Shown: piece by piece, positions 51,001 to 62,228 of the stretch
Numbering within the stretch: the stretch's first letter is position 1
How the letters are laid out: each line of letters begins with the position of its first letter
Assembly: GCF_032362555.1 (NCBI RefSeq)
Contig: NC_083524.1
Span: 5,008,001-5,072,000, forward strand
Reading direction: 5' to 3'
From: Amyelois transitella
Lineage: Eukaryota; Arthropoda; Insecta; Lepidoptera; Pyralidae
Length of the DNA: 64,000 nt
Program-made: the position numbers and the translations under genes
Notes under the pieces: model-generated
Seen by the model: the letters and a program-made list of their open reading frames with translations, nothing else
Databases searched by the model: none
Told to the model about the DNA's origin: nothing

Positions 51001-53541
51001 TCACTATTTGAATCTCAATTCTATCATTAAGCCAAATAGCAAAACGTGGCCATTCTTTTCAAGACTGTTGGCTCTGTCTAGCCCACAAGGGATATAGACG
51101 TGACCATATGTATGTATGTATTAGGTTAATATCCTATGGCTTATAACACTAGTCTCTATCTAACTACAACTATCTCAAAAAGTGGGATTTCTTAAGACAA
51201 CTAAACAACAAGAGACATAATCCTTATGAACAAATACACACCTGAGCGCCAACAATGCCGTTGCCGCCATAGAAGTTCTTAGCGTACAAGTGCATAGAGC
51301 CGCCTTTCCCCCTGGAGCAGCCCGAGCGGCGGCCCGTGAGCTCGGCCAGCACGCCCAGCACGCTGACGCCCATGAGGTGCGTCCAGCCGTGGCAGCGGTA
51401 CGCGGTGATCACCGAGTCCACGTCGCGCATCGCGGCTCGCATGCCCACCGCTACCGCCTCTTGACCTGGAAAAGGAATAAAAATTTTTAATTAATTAATA
51501 AGTATGATATTTTTTCATGTTTGTAATGTTTGGGTTTAGTATCTTAAGCTAGCTAGATCAACTTAGATTTTTATTTGTATAACTATAATTGGAAACTGTT
51601 TAATTTACTGTGTGACTTATCAACACACATCCTAAAATGCAGGTCTGGAGATTTAAAAATTGATTATATAGGTTCCATAATTCTCATGAACGATAATTTG
51701 CGGTTTTTTGTTTTAAATGGCCAGAACTGTGGATATATCTTAGTTAATATAACACAAAACATTGTTTATGTGTTCTATTTCTTAATGGTAAATATAATGT
51801 AACAATTGAAACTAATAAATTTTAAAATTAACACTGTATTAATTGGTAGCTGTAACAGGAAAATATATGATAGGATACATATTGTAACACTACATTCTTG
51901 TCTTTTTAATACAAGGAAATCATAACTATGTAGGTATAAGGTAGAGCCTCATAATTACCTGAGTACAAATGACAGAAGCCACGGATAATCTTTTCCTTGT
52001 ACAGATTCCCCGCAGCCGTTTCAATTCGTCGTAAAACAGCCAACATTTCATATAATTTAATAGCATCTTCAGCAGTTAATGTCGCCGATAATGCAGGGCC
52101 TTTATCCAACTTGTGGAGTTTATAAGGCTGGTGACAAAATATTGAATTTAATGTAAATTATTCCTACATACCTGCTTAAAACTAATTTATTAAACATTTT
52201 TAGTCTTTTCAGGTCTATTGCTCTGTCTACCGTGCAAGGGACAAAGACGAGATTGTATGTATGTATTAAACGTTAGAATGGATGTACTGTAGATTTTAAC
52301 GGTGTAGTTCTTGGTACTTTCATATAGAACTCTTCTCATTCCAAACAATGTTATGAAAGCAACTAAGAGAACAAGCACATTCTCCTTGTACAGATTGATA
52401 TAGTTAAGTGATAATAAAGAAATGGGCCTATAAACTTGGGCAATGGGTTAGCAACCTGTCACAGTATGAATCTCAATTTCAAAGAGCAATTTGTGTTGAT
52501 TGCAGCCTCCAAGTATTTTCGACTACAGGCTGCATTGAAAGAAGTGTTATATATGTATGTAGCAATACTTACTTATAGTAACACTTTGTTAACTATTGAC
52601 TCATTACAATGTGTTGACCCTATCTAGTAGACCCTAATAGAGGAACTATAACAGCACAATTCATATTTTCTTTCTCTCACAGAACTTAATTTTTTAAAAT
52701 AATCCTGTGTTATAAAAGGACACCAAGGGTAAAGCTAATAAGCTTGAGAATATTTTTTATAGGTGGTGGGCTATCACTTTTAAAATTACCTACCACTATT
52801 AAAAAATCATTTCTATCATTAAGCCATACAGCTGAAAGTGGCCTATCAGCCTTTTCACTTTTGGGTCTGGCTAGGTAGCCAGGTTAAAAGATTTTAAGGG
52901 ATATTACTTAAAGTGATTATACATATGTATGTAACCATAAAACTATGTATATAATGATGAAGTCAAGTAGTAGCCTGCCAGTTTTTCATTCTTCTTAATT
53001 AAAACATTTCTGGGCTAAGGTAACAATTTATTTTACATATATATAATTATACTAGTTGGTAGAAATTATTATCAAAAGTGATAACATTGCCTTCAATTGT
53101 AGATTAGTTTGCACTGGGCCAGCCACGTCTGACGTACGCGGCATACAAACAAGCGCGGCTCTCCTGACATTTGAAGGTTAAGTTACATAATTATTAAAAA
53201 TAATAATAAAACCAAAACTAAAGTAAACTAGTAAATCACCCGTGTACAAGATACCTGAATGACTTATTTTAACATAAGTATTTAATAGAGTTTCTCACCT
53301 TAATTTCAAATTTTGCTTCAGATTTAGTGCTGTATTTGGCAGAGGCTTTAGCAGCAACTGGGGCCGTCGTTTTCTGAAATATTACAATTCAAATTAGTGC
53401 AAATGCAAGGGGATCTTCGAAATTCACCAAAAGAAAGAAACCTAAAACTATTAATATTCATGAAAAGTAAAATAAAATATTACTTACCGTGAGTGTGTTA
53501 CCTATGAACACATTAACTGCAGAGGACATTAATTTACTCAT
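48100..53541 (-). CDS. Pdha: Pyruvate dehydrogenase E1 component subunit alpha, mitochondrial
   Basis: Thiamine-diphosphate-dependent decarboxylase subunit of the pyruvate dehydrogenase complex; converts pyruvate towards acetyl-CoA in the mitochondrial matrix. Exons (gene order): 53488-53541, 53299-53373, 51959-52127, 51242-51465, 50359-50530, 49414-49563, 48576-48751, 48100-48282; 1203 nt, 400 aa (human PDHA1 390). The N-terminus ([16 protein letters not shown], then Ala/Lys/Ser-rich) looks like a matrix-targeting peptide. The start at 53541 is the first ATG that gives one; an in-frame ATG at 53646 would add a poor leader. The ThDP motif runs from GDGAANQGQ (199-207) to the NN at 228-229. 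The regulatory phosphorylation loop [12 protein letters not shown] then TSYRTR is intact, placing the two classical kinase sites at Ser297 and Ser304. So control by PDH kinase/phosphatase is expected. Some introns hold SINE, LINE and MITE insertions. Confidence 0.97.
48905..49100 (+). repeat. SINE-like family A, diverged
   Basis: 'gctgtgtgtttccaggttct' head, body recognisable, internal deletions. In Pdha intron 6. Confidence 0.5.
49158..49358 (-). repeat. LINE family B, longest 3' end copy
   Basis: About 200 bp. The minus strand reads a [15 protein letters not shown]-like segment, the C-terminal part of a non-LTR reverse transcriptase ORF. After a deletion it continues to the 'gcgtgattttatgtatgtat' terminus. 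In Pdha intron 6. Confidence 0.7.
49605..49793 (+). repeat. Interspersed repeat family D
   Basis: 'agaatcactacatagtataa' to 'ccgtgcgaagccggggcggg' and 'tcgctagta', a common lepidopteran repeat ending. In Pdha intron 5. Confidence 0.6.
49935..50115. mobile_element. MITE in a Pdha intron
   Basis: GGGGTTAGTGCGAGTTTTAC near 49935 faces GTAAAACTCGCACTTACCCC near 50095-50114 in inverted orientation. The interior is non-coding. A second palindrome (ccccattgatcaag / cttgatcaatgggg, 50111-50166) overlaps its right end. Confidence 0.65.
50868..51121 (+). repeat. SINE-like family A, full length
   Basis: In Pdha intron 4, from 'tgctgtgtggttcccggcaa' to a (TATG)n tail. Confidence 0.7.
52196..52267 (+). 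repeat. SINE-like family A, 3' end
   Basis: 'tagtcttttcaggtctattg' to a '(tatg)' tail, in Pdha intron 2. Confidence 0.5.
52716..52935 (+). repeat. SINE-like family A, heavily diverged
   Basis: 'ataagcttgagaatattttt' then 'ccatacagctgaaagtggcc', degraded tail 'atacatatgtatgtaa'. In Pdha intron 2. Confidence 0.4.
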
Positions 53542-54002
53542 TTTTTCAATAGTTTTTCCTATGAAACCCAGATTTAAATATAAATCCTCAAATGGGATTT
53601 CTTTAACAAGTGAAAAAGCGTAGTAAATAGATAAAAAAGGGCTCAAGAAATATCCCCAAACCCCGAAGCTTTGTTGCCTCTGGTTGTTTAATGTTGATTT
53701 GACTGACGGATTTGACTTTGATTTGACATTTACCCGAAGTCAGTAGGTGAGGTACCGTGGTATGTCTATTCTAGATACTCGGGTAGGTGCCGATTTTGCG
53801 TGGACTTCTGAGATTCTCTACGTGTAATGATAACAAAATGATGATTTAAAGAATAAGTCCTTATAAAACCATAAACGTTTAACGCATAATTCTACCATTA
53901 CAAACGTCGATAACACTAGTCTACAAGGTTCGGGCAACAGAACACTGACCTATATCACGATGTAGCACTAGCATTACTGATTACAAATATGCTTACCAAA
54001 AT
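53542..54002. other. Pdha 5' flank
   Basis: Contains the Pdha 5' UTR/promoter on the minus strand up to the left end of the transposon at 54003. No TATA box or other element could be assigned with confidence. Confidence 0.4.
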
Positions 54003-56079
54003 CTGTCTAGACGTCTGGTTTTTTTTTAAATATTTTTTTTTTATAATTTACCCGCATACAGGCTAAGATAAAAATGTAGATGATAGTCAACTATTTATTT
54101 GAGGGTATCTTTATAATTCATATGATATGATAGATAGACAAGTATAAAATGAGGGTATCTTTATTTTTCTTATGACACTACTACACAACAAATACTGGCT
54201 TTGCGTATTTTCTGTAATAACTTGGTTATATTTAAAATTTGTTATTAAAATGAGTGAAAATTCTGATAAAATAAGTTGTGTGAATTCCCCTGATACGTTT
54301 TGCTTCATTTGTGGCAATTTTACACCCGTAACTCAAAGGAGACCAGTAAGTGAGAATGTTAAAGTGATGTACGAAGCGTATTTCGGTTTTACAATTGGTC
54401 ACCAAAATAAAAAATGGGCTCCTCATATTTGCTGCATTACTTGTGTTGCTAGTCTGAGAAAATGGATGACTGGCAAGCGTTCTTCGATGCCGTTTGAAAT
54501 GCCAATGATGTGGCGTGAGCCTACTGATCACAGCTTGGACTGCTACTTTTGCTTAACTAAGACCAGTGGACATTCCAGGAAGACGAAAATCAATATTGTC
54601 TATCCTGATACTTCTTCATCTACAAGACCTGTTCCGCATGGCCAAGAATTTCCAATACCGGTTCCACCACTCGATATTGCTTCCACTAGTGCAGATTGTA
54701 TCAGTAGTGCACCTTCAGCATTTGATCCAAATTTTGTGATAAGTACTAATGAACCCCACTTGATAAATCAAGCTGAACTTAACGATTTAGCCCGAGACCT
54801 TAACCTTACAAAAGAAAACGCTGAACTTTTGGGCTCCAGGTTACAACAATGGAATTTATTAGCAAAAGAAACAAAAAAAAGTGTGTTTAGAGATCGTAAC
54901 AAACATTTGTCTACGTTTTTTACTTCTGAAAACAATGTCTGCTTTTGTACAGATCCAGATAAACTAATAGAAAATTTAAATATTTCTCATCAGCCCAATG
55001 AGTGGAGATTGTTTATAGATTCCTCTAAATCGAGTCTTAAGGCGGTTTTGTTGCACAACGGAAATACAAAACCATCGATTCCTGTAGCTTACGCTTATAA
55101 TATGAAGGAAAATTACGAAAATATGTCCCTTATCCTTAGATCTATAAACTATGATCGTTATAAATGGCAGCTATGTGGAGATTTAAAGGTCATAGCTTTG
55201 TTACTGGGTCTTCAGGGAGGTTTTACCAAATTTTGTTGCTTCCTTTGTCTCTGGGACAGCAGAGCAACTCAAAAGCATTACATTGTCAAAGAATGGCCTA
55301 ATAGAGATTCTTTTGAACCAGGAAAAGAAAATATAAAATTTGTGCCACTTGTTGATCCCAAAAATGTTCTTCTGCCCCCTCTTCATATCAAGTTGGGACT
55401 AATAAAAAATTTTGTAAAAGCTCTGAACAAAGAAAGTACTGCTTTTCTATATTTAAAAAGCGTTTTTCCTAAATTGAGTGACGCTAAACTGAAAGAGGGT
55501 ATTTTTGTGGGTCCGCAAATAAGAAAACTGATGAAAGATGAAGACTTCGAGAAAAAGTTAAATGACACCGAATTACAAGCTTGGAAGTCATTTCAAAATG
55601 TGGTCACAAACTTCTTAGGGAATAGAAAAGCAGAAAACTATAAAGAACTTATAGAAAATCTGCTGAAAAGCTACCAAAAAATGGGCTGTAGAATGTCGCT
55701 GAAAATTCATTTTTTGCACTCACATCTAAGTTTCTTCCCCGAAAATTTGGGAGCTGTGAGTGATGAGATGGGTGAAAGATTTCATCAAGACATTCTTACG
55801 ATGGAAAAAAGATATCAGGGTCGATGGGACTCCGCAATGATGGGCGATTACTGTTGGTTCCTTACAAGAGAATCAGATTGCGAATATAAAAGAAAATCTC
55901 CACATTCAAAGGGAAAAACAACTTTAGAATAGATTATATACATTATTAATAATTTTATGTGTTTATTTTTTATTAATTACAATGATTTCTTGCTATTTTA
56001 TATCTCGGTTTTTTATTTTTTCTGTAACAAATTGTACAATTAATAAACAAAAAAAAAAAAAAAAAACCTGACGTCTAGG
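54003..56079 (+). mobile_element. DNA transposon with inverted ends and one intact ORF
   Basis: The left end carries CTAGACGTCTGG followed by T-rich DNA (54007-54018 onward). The right end carries A-rich DNA then CCTGACGTCTAGG (56067-56079), so the ends are imperfect inverted repeats about 13 bp plus T-tract/A-tract. A possible 6-bp target duplication CAAAAT flanks it (53997-54002 and 56080-56085). It fills the gap between Pdha and the AN1 zinc-finger gene. The intact ORF suggests recent activity. Superfamily not identified. Confidence 0.7.
54250..55932 (+). CDS. Transposon-encoded protein, probable transposase of unknown superfamily
   Basis: Intronless 560-aa frame from the MSENSDK start; an upstream in-frame ATG at 54172 would add a hydrophobic 26-aa leader and is less likely. 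The N-terminal ~110 aa is Cys-rich and looks like a zinc-binding DNA-recognition module (CFICG, HICCITC, CYFC). The middle has a strand-like LFIDSS and a CGDLKVIALLLG segment, followed by a CCFLC knuckle. Near the end there is HFLHSHLSFF then MGERFHQD. Counting from 54172, Asp283, Asp337 and Glu535 (or Asp540) are positioned like an RNase-H-fold D/D/E set; this is inference. I have an impression of similar proteins in other insects and in Hydra as uncharacterised repeat-linked proteins, but do not know a named superfamily. No frameshift or stop is seen. Confidence 0.6.
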   Translation: MSENSDKISCVNSPDTFCFICGNFTPVTQRRPVSENVKVMYEAYFGFTIGHQNKKWAPHICCITCVASLRKWMTGKRSSMPFEMPMMWREPTDHSLDCYFCLTKTSGHSRKTKINIVYPDTSSSTRPVPHGQEFPIPVPPLDIASTSADCISSAPSAFDPNFVISTNEPHLINQAELNDLARDLNLTKENAELLGSRLQQWNLLAKETKKSVFRDRNKHLSTFFTSENNVCFCTDPDKLIENLNISHQPNEWRLFIDSSKSSLKAVLLHNGNTKPSIPVAYAYNMKENYENMSLILRSINYDRYKWQLCGDLKVIALLLGLQGGFTKFCCFLCLWDSRATQKHYIVKEWPNRDSFEPGKENIKFVPLVDPKNVLLPPLHIKLGLIKNFVKALNKESTAFLYLKSVFPKLSDAKLKEGIFVGPQIRKLMKDEDFEKKLNDTELQAWKSFQNVVTNFLGNRKAENYKELIENLLKSYQKMGCRMSLKIHFLHSHLSFFPENLGAVSDEMGERFHQDILTMEKRYQGRWDSAMMGDYCWFLTRESDCEYKRKSPHSKGKTTLE

Positions 56080-56612
56080 CAAAATTCTAAGCTCAGATTC
56101 GAATTAAGCGTGGTCGTTTTACCTAGAATATCATACTCTGGTCTCTGTTGCTCTCCTTAACTTCAATTTTGTTGGGTAGTGTAATCAAATCACTCCTGTA
56201 AGTCTTCCTACATAAGCTTTCATTTCCTTGTCTATGAAAAAGTGCGTAAAGAGTTGTTACTTGTCAATGTCAAGATATTCATTTATCAGCTGTTGAGTTG
56301 AGGCCCCGCAGCCCGAAACCCCCGAAATGACTTGTTATGTCATTTCGTTTATGTGTCAGTCATTGCCATTGCTTGGCCATTGCAAAGAAATTGTACTATG
56401 TATAGTATGTCATTGTCATCCATTCATGTTTCGTAGTAATTTCGTCATAGTTTGTAATTCGACAAGCTTGAATCTTCAATTTTTGCTTGATCACTATTGT
56501 GAATGACGAATAATTGTCGCTTAAATTGGTATATAGACATGATTCAACGTCATTGCTGTGTAATTGAAGTGTAATCTTTGAAACGTACAGAATAAAACAT
56601 TTGCGATACAGT
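56080..56612 (+). promoter_or_regulatory. 5' flank and leader of the AN1 zinc-finger gene
   Basis: Region between the transposon's right end and the start codon at 56613. It should hold the promoter and 5' UTR. A short C-rich stretch lies near 56303-56325. No heat-shock element of the standard GAA/TTC triplet form was seen. Confidence 0.35.
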
Positions 56613-58778
56613 ATGGAGTTTCCTCATATTGGAAAGAATTGTTCCTATCAAGCTTGTAATAAATTGGGTAAGATCATGTAAATCAATATTCCAATTGTAA
56701 TCTTTTTCCCACTTTTCATGCATGTGGTTAATTTTGATTTTTATTGTTAAGGTTTTTTGGTGATTTCACCCTCATTTTTTTAATTCTTTACAGATTTCCT
56801 GCCTATGAAATGTGGTGCTTGTAGTGAAGTCTTTTGGTGAGTTCTCGTTTAGCATTTTAAACTTAGGAAAACTTAATCTGTTTTTGTTCACAATATCTCA
56901 AGGTAGTTCAGATTTTGAGCAAAAAAATATATCGATAAGAGCAATTAATGTGACAGCTAGATTATGAACTGAATCAACAGCTTAACAAATTGATAAACTA
57001 TTATAATTTTCAGCTCCGATCATTTTGCATATGCCAAACATGACTGTCCTGAGCCTAACACTCGTGATGTACAAGTTCCTGTATGCCCATTATGTGGAGC
57101 TCCGGTCCCAGGCCGCCGAGGGGAGCCTCCAGATGTGGCAGTAAGCGCGCACATTGACAATCAATGTACCTCGGACCCAGCAAGAGAGAGAAGGAAAAAG
57201 GTTATTTGCATATTTTTTTTTCTTATCAGTCTACCTATTGGCTAATGACAACTTTCTATTCACAATCAAAGAAATAATAAGTTGCAAATATTCCTTTGAT
57301 TATATCTTTGATACAAGACACTGAAAAACTTTTATACACACATCAATTGACTTTTAAAAATGTGTTTGAGTAATTGAAAATTTTCTCAATTACAGATTTT
57401 AATGTATGCCTACCCTGTTCTTCCTTAAAGGTTTCATATTAATTGTATATTTTGTCATTGTTCCAGGTGTTCACCAACAGATGTTCGCACAAAGGCTGCA
57501 AGACGAAGGAGATGGTGCCTCTGGTTTGCAGTGAGTGCTCACTCAACTACTGCTTGAAACACCGGCACACAACCGACCACGCCTGTGAGGGGAAACTAGC
57601 AGCGAAGAGAAGGCAGGCTGCGTTAGTATCTCCTTTTCCATCTTGTTACTAAATCTCATTCTTAATTTTGTAAATCAAGTTTAAATTTTTTTTCCTACTT
57701 TTCTCGGTACCATGTCATAGAAAACCCTTTTCATTGATTTTTGTACTTTGTTAATAAAAATTCTTTGATATCATGCCAGCTTTAAAGAGATCCTTAGAAT
57801 CAGTGATTAGTATCATTATACTTTACTAATTTCACTACATTTGGGTCTAAAAAGGGTTTTATTAGAATAAACATTAACTAGAGATATTATGGTTATCCAA
57901 ACATTATAATAAAATAGTAACTTAAATGTTGTTGAAAGGTATGTGTAAAATATTTTTAAGAGGATTTACAGTATAAGACTTACATGGAAGGAAGTTTATG
58001 TAAATAAAAAAATCTTATTTCAGGAACGCGGCGAAGGCGCGACTAAAAGCGGCTGAGAACAGAGTGAACGCGAACCCGCCAGCGGCGACACCTGTCACTA
58101 GCTTCTCCGAAGTACAGGGGAATATGGTAAGCGTTTTTTGTTTGTTTATTTCAACTGAAAGTTAAGAGTGTTTACCACTTTTATAAGTTACACAAGATGT
58201 ACTTACTCAACAATTTTGTATGGCGAGAAAATATTTGAGTGGTTGAGCCCATCAGAGCGAGTCCTGTATGCAACATTTTAAAGTTTTTTTAAGTTTAATT
58301 TAGTTGGTTATGTCTGTAATAGCTTTCGACATACTATACACACATGTATAACATCTTGAGACCGTACGGGGTAGACAGAGCCAATTGAAGCCCACCATCA
58401 CTTGCATGGCATGATAGAATTGAGATATGATAGGTTTCCAGAAATGCCATAACATACTTTTAACTCTGCAGTAATCTTAAGTCTAATGTTGTTTGTCCAA
58501 TAAATAACAAAACTTATTTGGATTATAAAAATATTGTAGTAATTTGCTTGTGCTGGGACCCAAAGTTAGTATTCTGCTTCTTTTTAACTCCTCATTTTTT
58601 GTTATTTACCTATACCTACATTTTTTTTCAGACGGAAGACGAAGCCCTGGCCCACGCCCTTGCATTGTCGCTGCAAGAACAAAACTCGAACATTCGCGAT
58701 CGTGATAACAACTTCGCTCGGGCGCTGACGAGGCAGCGAGTTGGAGGGGAACAGAACTCAAGATGCACCGTATCCTAG
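56613..58778 (+). CDS. ZFAND2B: AN1-type zinc finger protein, ZFAND2B/AIRAPL type
   Basis: Proteasome- and p97-linked zinc-finger protein of the AIRAP/AIRAPL family, acting in protein quality control. Exons: 56613-56667, 56794-56836, 57014-57200, 57467-57621, 58024-58126, 58632-58778; 690 nt, 229 aa (human ZFAND2B 257). Two AN1 fingers: the first about residues 10-55 (CSYQAC, CGAC, FCSDHFAYAKHDC), the second about 98-140 (CSHKGC, CSECSLNYCLKH, HAC), separated by a CPLC segment. A ubiquitin-interacting motif follows from residue 183 (EDEALAHALALSLQEQ). The protein ends in CTVS, a CaaX box; prenylation is known for ZFAND2B but not ZFAND2A, which supports the 2B assignment. AATAAA at 58962 is a likely polyadenylation signal. 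Confidence 0.93.
58350..58440 (-). repeat. SINE-like family A fragment
   Basis: 'ggggtagacagagccaattg' then 'atgatagaattgagatatga', in intron 5 of the AN1 zinc-finger gene. Confidence 0.45.
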
Positions 58779-58961
58779 CTAACTTCACGTTTGTTTATAC
58801 AATTTGGGCACCCAAAATCAGAAGCAGGAATACAAAGAGAAGATGAACCATTATATGCCTTATATAGAAGCCTAGTCCAATTTTCTTAGTGCACTAGAGG
58901 CATGACTCGTCATTAGATGCAGATTATACTGACCTGTATACATGATTATGTCTAGAAGACA

Positions 58962-58967
58962 AATAAA
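58962..58967 (+). terminator. Candidate polyadenylation signal of the AN1 zinc-finger gene
   Basis: AATAAA about 185 nt after the stop codon; the only well-placed signal near the gene end. Confidence 0.5.
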
Positions 58968-60393
58968 ATTTTGACGCGCGTATCAATAGGTACTTATCGT
59001 ACCACATCGCAATGGTCGTCAAATCTGGGGCACAGAAGTGCCTCCGGTAAGACGAGCCGAGCGAAGCGCAAGGGCACCTAACCTACATTACCTCGAAAAG
59101 ATTGGTCGTATTTTTAACTTATACAAGACATCGCTGACCTAAGCTAACAGGCGGGTAAATATAATTCGTATTGATTGATTGATCTTTGACACATCGATAT
59201 ATTTGCCAGATCACTATGTAGCTGGACGCATCTTGAAACGCCAATGACCATTTGGCTTGGGTTGCAACATTTATGTTGCTGTAATTAAATTTTCAATACT
59301 ATGGTCATAGGTTATATTACCACAGAAGTTTTATCTAAACTATAACCAAGGCTAGGTACACCTTGAGTTAAATACACAGTCGATCTAATTATTCATATTC
59401 ATAATAGACATTCCAAAAGAAATTTTAATTTAATTGAATGATAACAGAAAATAATAATTAACCGTAGTAAGTAACATTCATTCTATGATTAACCCTATTA
59501 AATTCTATTATTAGTCTATAAAATTTATAGTTTGAAGGAGTTATGATTACTCATTTTCTATGAATTAACATATCCATGGAAATTATTATCAATTTTGTTG
59601 GATAGATATAGTTTTGTTATATTTCAGATTGTAGTCTTCTTTAAAATAAAAAGGCTTTAGTAATGTAGTAGAGCGGAGGCTTATTACTTATAAAATCAAA
59701 ACTGTACTCTGAATAATAAATTGCTTATAACTTATATCACATTGTAATTGTAATCAATATTTAACTTTGACGCATAATAAATTAATCCTTGTTAGGTTAA
59801 GATTTTTTTATCCAAAAGTTACGTATTTTCTATCATTAAAATATTTTTGTGCTAAACTAGATGATTTAAAAGATTTCACAGTTTGAGACAGTCATTTTCT
59901 ATGTCACTATATTCTAATTATATCAATAACTTATCACATAATGTAATTTAAGTGTATTTTCTCATTATAAAAAAAGCTATTTACGACTGAGAATGTTGTA
60001 AATGGCATAAATTTTTAACTAAAACGATTTTTCCATAGTTAAGCTACGGCGCGCGGTTTCCCCCTCTTTTGATCCTCTTGTAAGCCAAATGTGATTTTTA
60101 CCTAAAGTAAACTACTGTTTTACTGCAAATAAATTGTGACCTCAATTTGTGATAAGTACTTAAAGCTGACGCTAAGCTGATATTAAAAACGCGCCCAGTT
60201 GTAACTGGGACTTTCAAAGTTCGGTTCAAAGTCTATTACCTTACATACATACTATCTTGTTAAGGCATATTCGTTGTAAGTTACTAGCTGGGCTCGTTTT
60301 CACTAGACCTAATGTACAATTTGCACATATGCAACGAGTGATAGTATATTTTTAAATAGTTCTGTAATATTGTTATGCTTTGTCTTGAATTAA

Positions 60394-61201
60394 CCTTTTA
60401 AGCGCTTGGCTAAATATCAATTGTCGTGCCCCTAGCGCGCAGCTACAAATCGATAAAATAATACCTACAATAAATAAGGAGGAGTAATCGTTGTATCGAT
60501 AAAAAAAAGTCAAAAAGTTTTTTATGTTTTTATTTAAAATCAGCCTTCTTGTATCACAATCATTCATCTTTAAGGTAAAAGCTTATCTCTAAGTGAAAAT
60601 TAGTAAAATTTCCGAAATCTAACTTATTTTGACTAATTCTTTGTGACAGCCGCGCTGGACTAACTAGAGAAATGTGTTGCAAGCATAGCCGTCTAGGGAT
60701 GGGAACTAACGTCAAATGTTGGCGTTATACAAAGATTCTGAGGGATACTTTTCTTATGAATAATAAGGGAAAAAAATAGTAACACAAGACAATATGTTAA
60801 TTAACTTTATTTCGTATGACACTGTTTATTTCATGCTGAATGATGCATTATACCTGATTATTTAACTGTTTGTTATTTTGTTTTTAAAATGCGCATTGCA
60901 TTGTATCCCATCCCTATGGTCATATTTATGCGACACGCGCGATAGACACCGAAGAAAAGTCCGAGCTGCCAATTACTTATTTTTGTTTAAGTTTTTTCAA
61001 TGCTTAGAGCTATGAAACATAATTTTAAGTAATTGTTGTAATAAATAGCTCTATTCAATAATAGTTTTAGTTATACCACGAAGTTAATAGGACGATAATA
61101 GAACAAAAAAATCATGGATATTCTCTGTCGCAGAAATACGACACGGGCGGTAGGGGCACGGCAATATTTGTCGCATATATGCGACTCGCGCGGTTAAAAG
61201 G
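60394..61201. mobile_element. Non-autonomous TTAA-flanked DNA element (808 bp)
   Basis: The left end reads CCTTTTAAGCGC after TTAA (60390-60393). The right end, reverse-complemented, reads CCTTTTAACCGC and is followed by TTAA (61202-61205). Further inside both ends share TGCCCCTA with similar spacing. TTAA duplication fits piggyBac- or Kolobok-type transposition. The interior has no transposase frame. The right end carries the phrase 'gtcgcatatatgcgac', itself a palindrome. Confidence 0.65.
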
Positions 61202-61419
61202 TTAAAATAAAGAATAATGAGACGACACCTAGCTTTGAGCTGTGTTCACTTTCGTATTAAGAATTTAATATTTTTGAGATAAATGTTAATATTACTTTAC
61301 AAATTGTGTTTTATTTTGTATATTCTTTAATCCCCGCTTAACATTAGTCAATGGACCAGGTGAAAAAATGTACACTTTGAAATGGTTTAAATTAATTAGT
61401 AAATAGTTATCTTACCTAG

Positions 61420-61667
61420 TGCCGTGTGGTTCCCGGAACCAGTAAAAAGAAGAATAGGACCACTCCATCTCCTTCTCAAGGGTGTCGTAAAGGCTTCTCA
61501 TTCTTATAAACTTGGGATTCTTGTCGTAGGCGAGCTAGCAACCTGTCACTTTATGTGACTCTCAATTATATCAGTAAGCCAAAAAACTGAAGGTGGCCTA
61601 TCAGTATTTTCAAGACTGTTGGCTATGTTAACCTGACAAGGGATATAGACGTGATTATATGTATGTA
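61420..61667 (+). repeat. SINE-like family A, full length
   Basis: 'gtgccgtgtggttcccggaa' to 'gacgtgattatatgtatgta'. The tail wording 'gtgattatatgtatg' is closest to the LINE family B terminus. Confidence 0.65.
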
Positions 61668-62228
61668 TCTTACCTATCGGAGACAACCCTTAATTACTGT
61701 AGATTATATATTTCAAATAAACCATTAATTTTCCTATTTAAAATTAATTTTATTGGCACTGCAGAAATATGAAGACGTGTGATATAATTTCTCATGTTTT
61801 ATTGATAACAAATACATATAAATTCAACGCTTATATATTAACATAGGTATGTATAGGACAACGCTTTTTCTATCACAGAATATTTTTTTTTTATTATAAC
61901 TTATTTTAGATACATTTACTTTGGCCACATTTTTCTAATAAAAGCTTCTTCCATCTAGTTATTTAATCACTAGTTAAAATTATTATTGATTGGAACAATT
62001 ATAAAAGCCTTAACAAATTACAAATATTAGGTAGGTACCCAATTAAATAAAAATCGCACTGTCGAAATTTAAAGATTTCCCGAAATAAAAAGTGAAAGGC
62101 GAAAAACGGGAGTTTATGTTTTACGCAGACGGGGCTGCGGGCAAGATAAGTATATTCGACAGTGTTTGTGATACAGTTCGTACAAACTACTTATAAGTAG
62201 TTACATGAACTGTGTACATATTTTTTTG

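Larger units (their letters stand above)
58779..62228. other. Intergenic between the AN1 zinc-finger gene and malate synthase
   Basis: AT-rich, convergent 3' ends. Contains the TTAA-flanked element at 60394-61201 and a SINE-like copy at 61420-61667. Minus-strand AATAAA candidates for malate synthase lie at 61749-61754 and 61798-61803. No other gene recognised. Confidence 0.6.

Noticed and set aside
53542-53646. N-terminal extension of Pdha from the ATG at 53646
   Set aside because: It would put a hydrophobic, acidic leader before the matrix-targeting peptide; likely 5' UTR.
54172-54249. Upstream ATG of the transposon ORF giving a hydrophobic 26-aa leader
   Set aside because: A membrane or signal leader makes little sense before a zinc-binding DNA-recognition module; the MSENSDK start is preferred.
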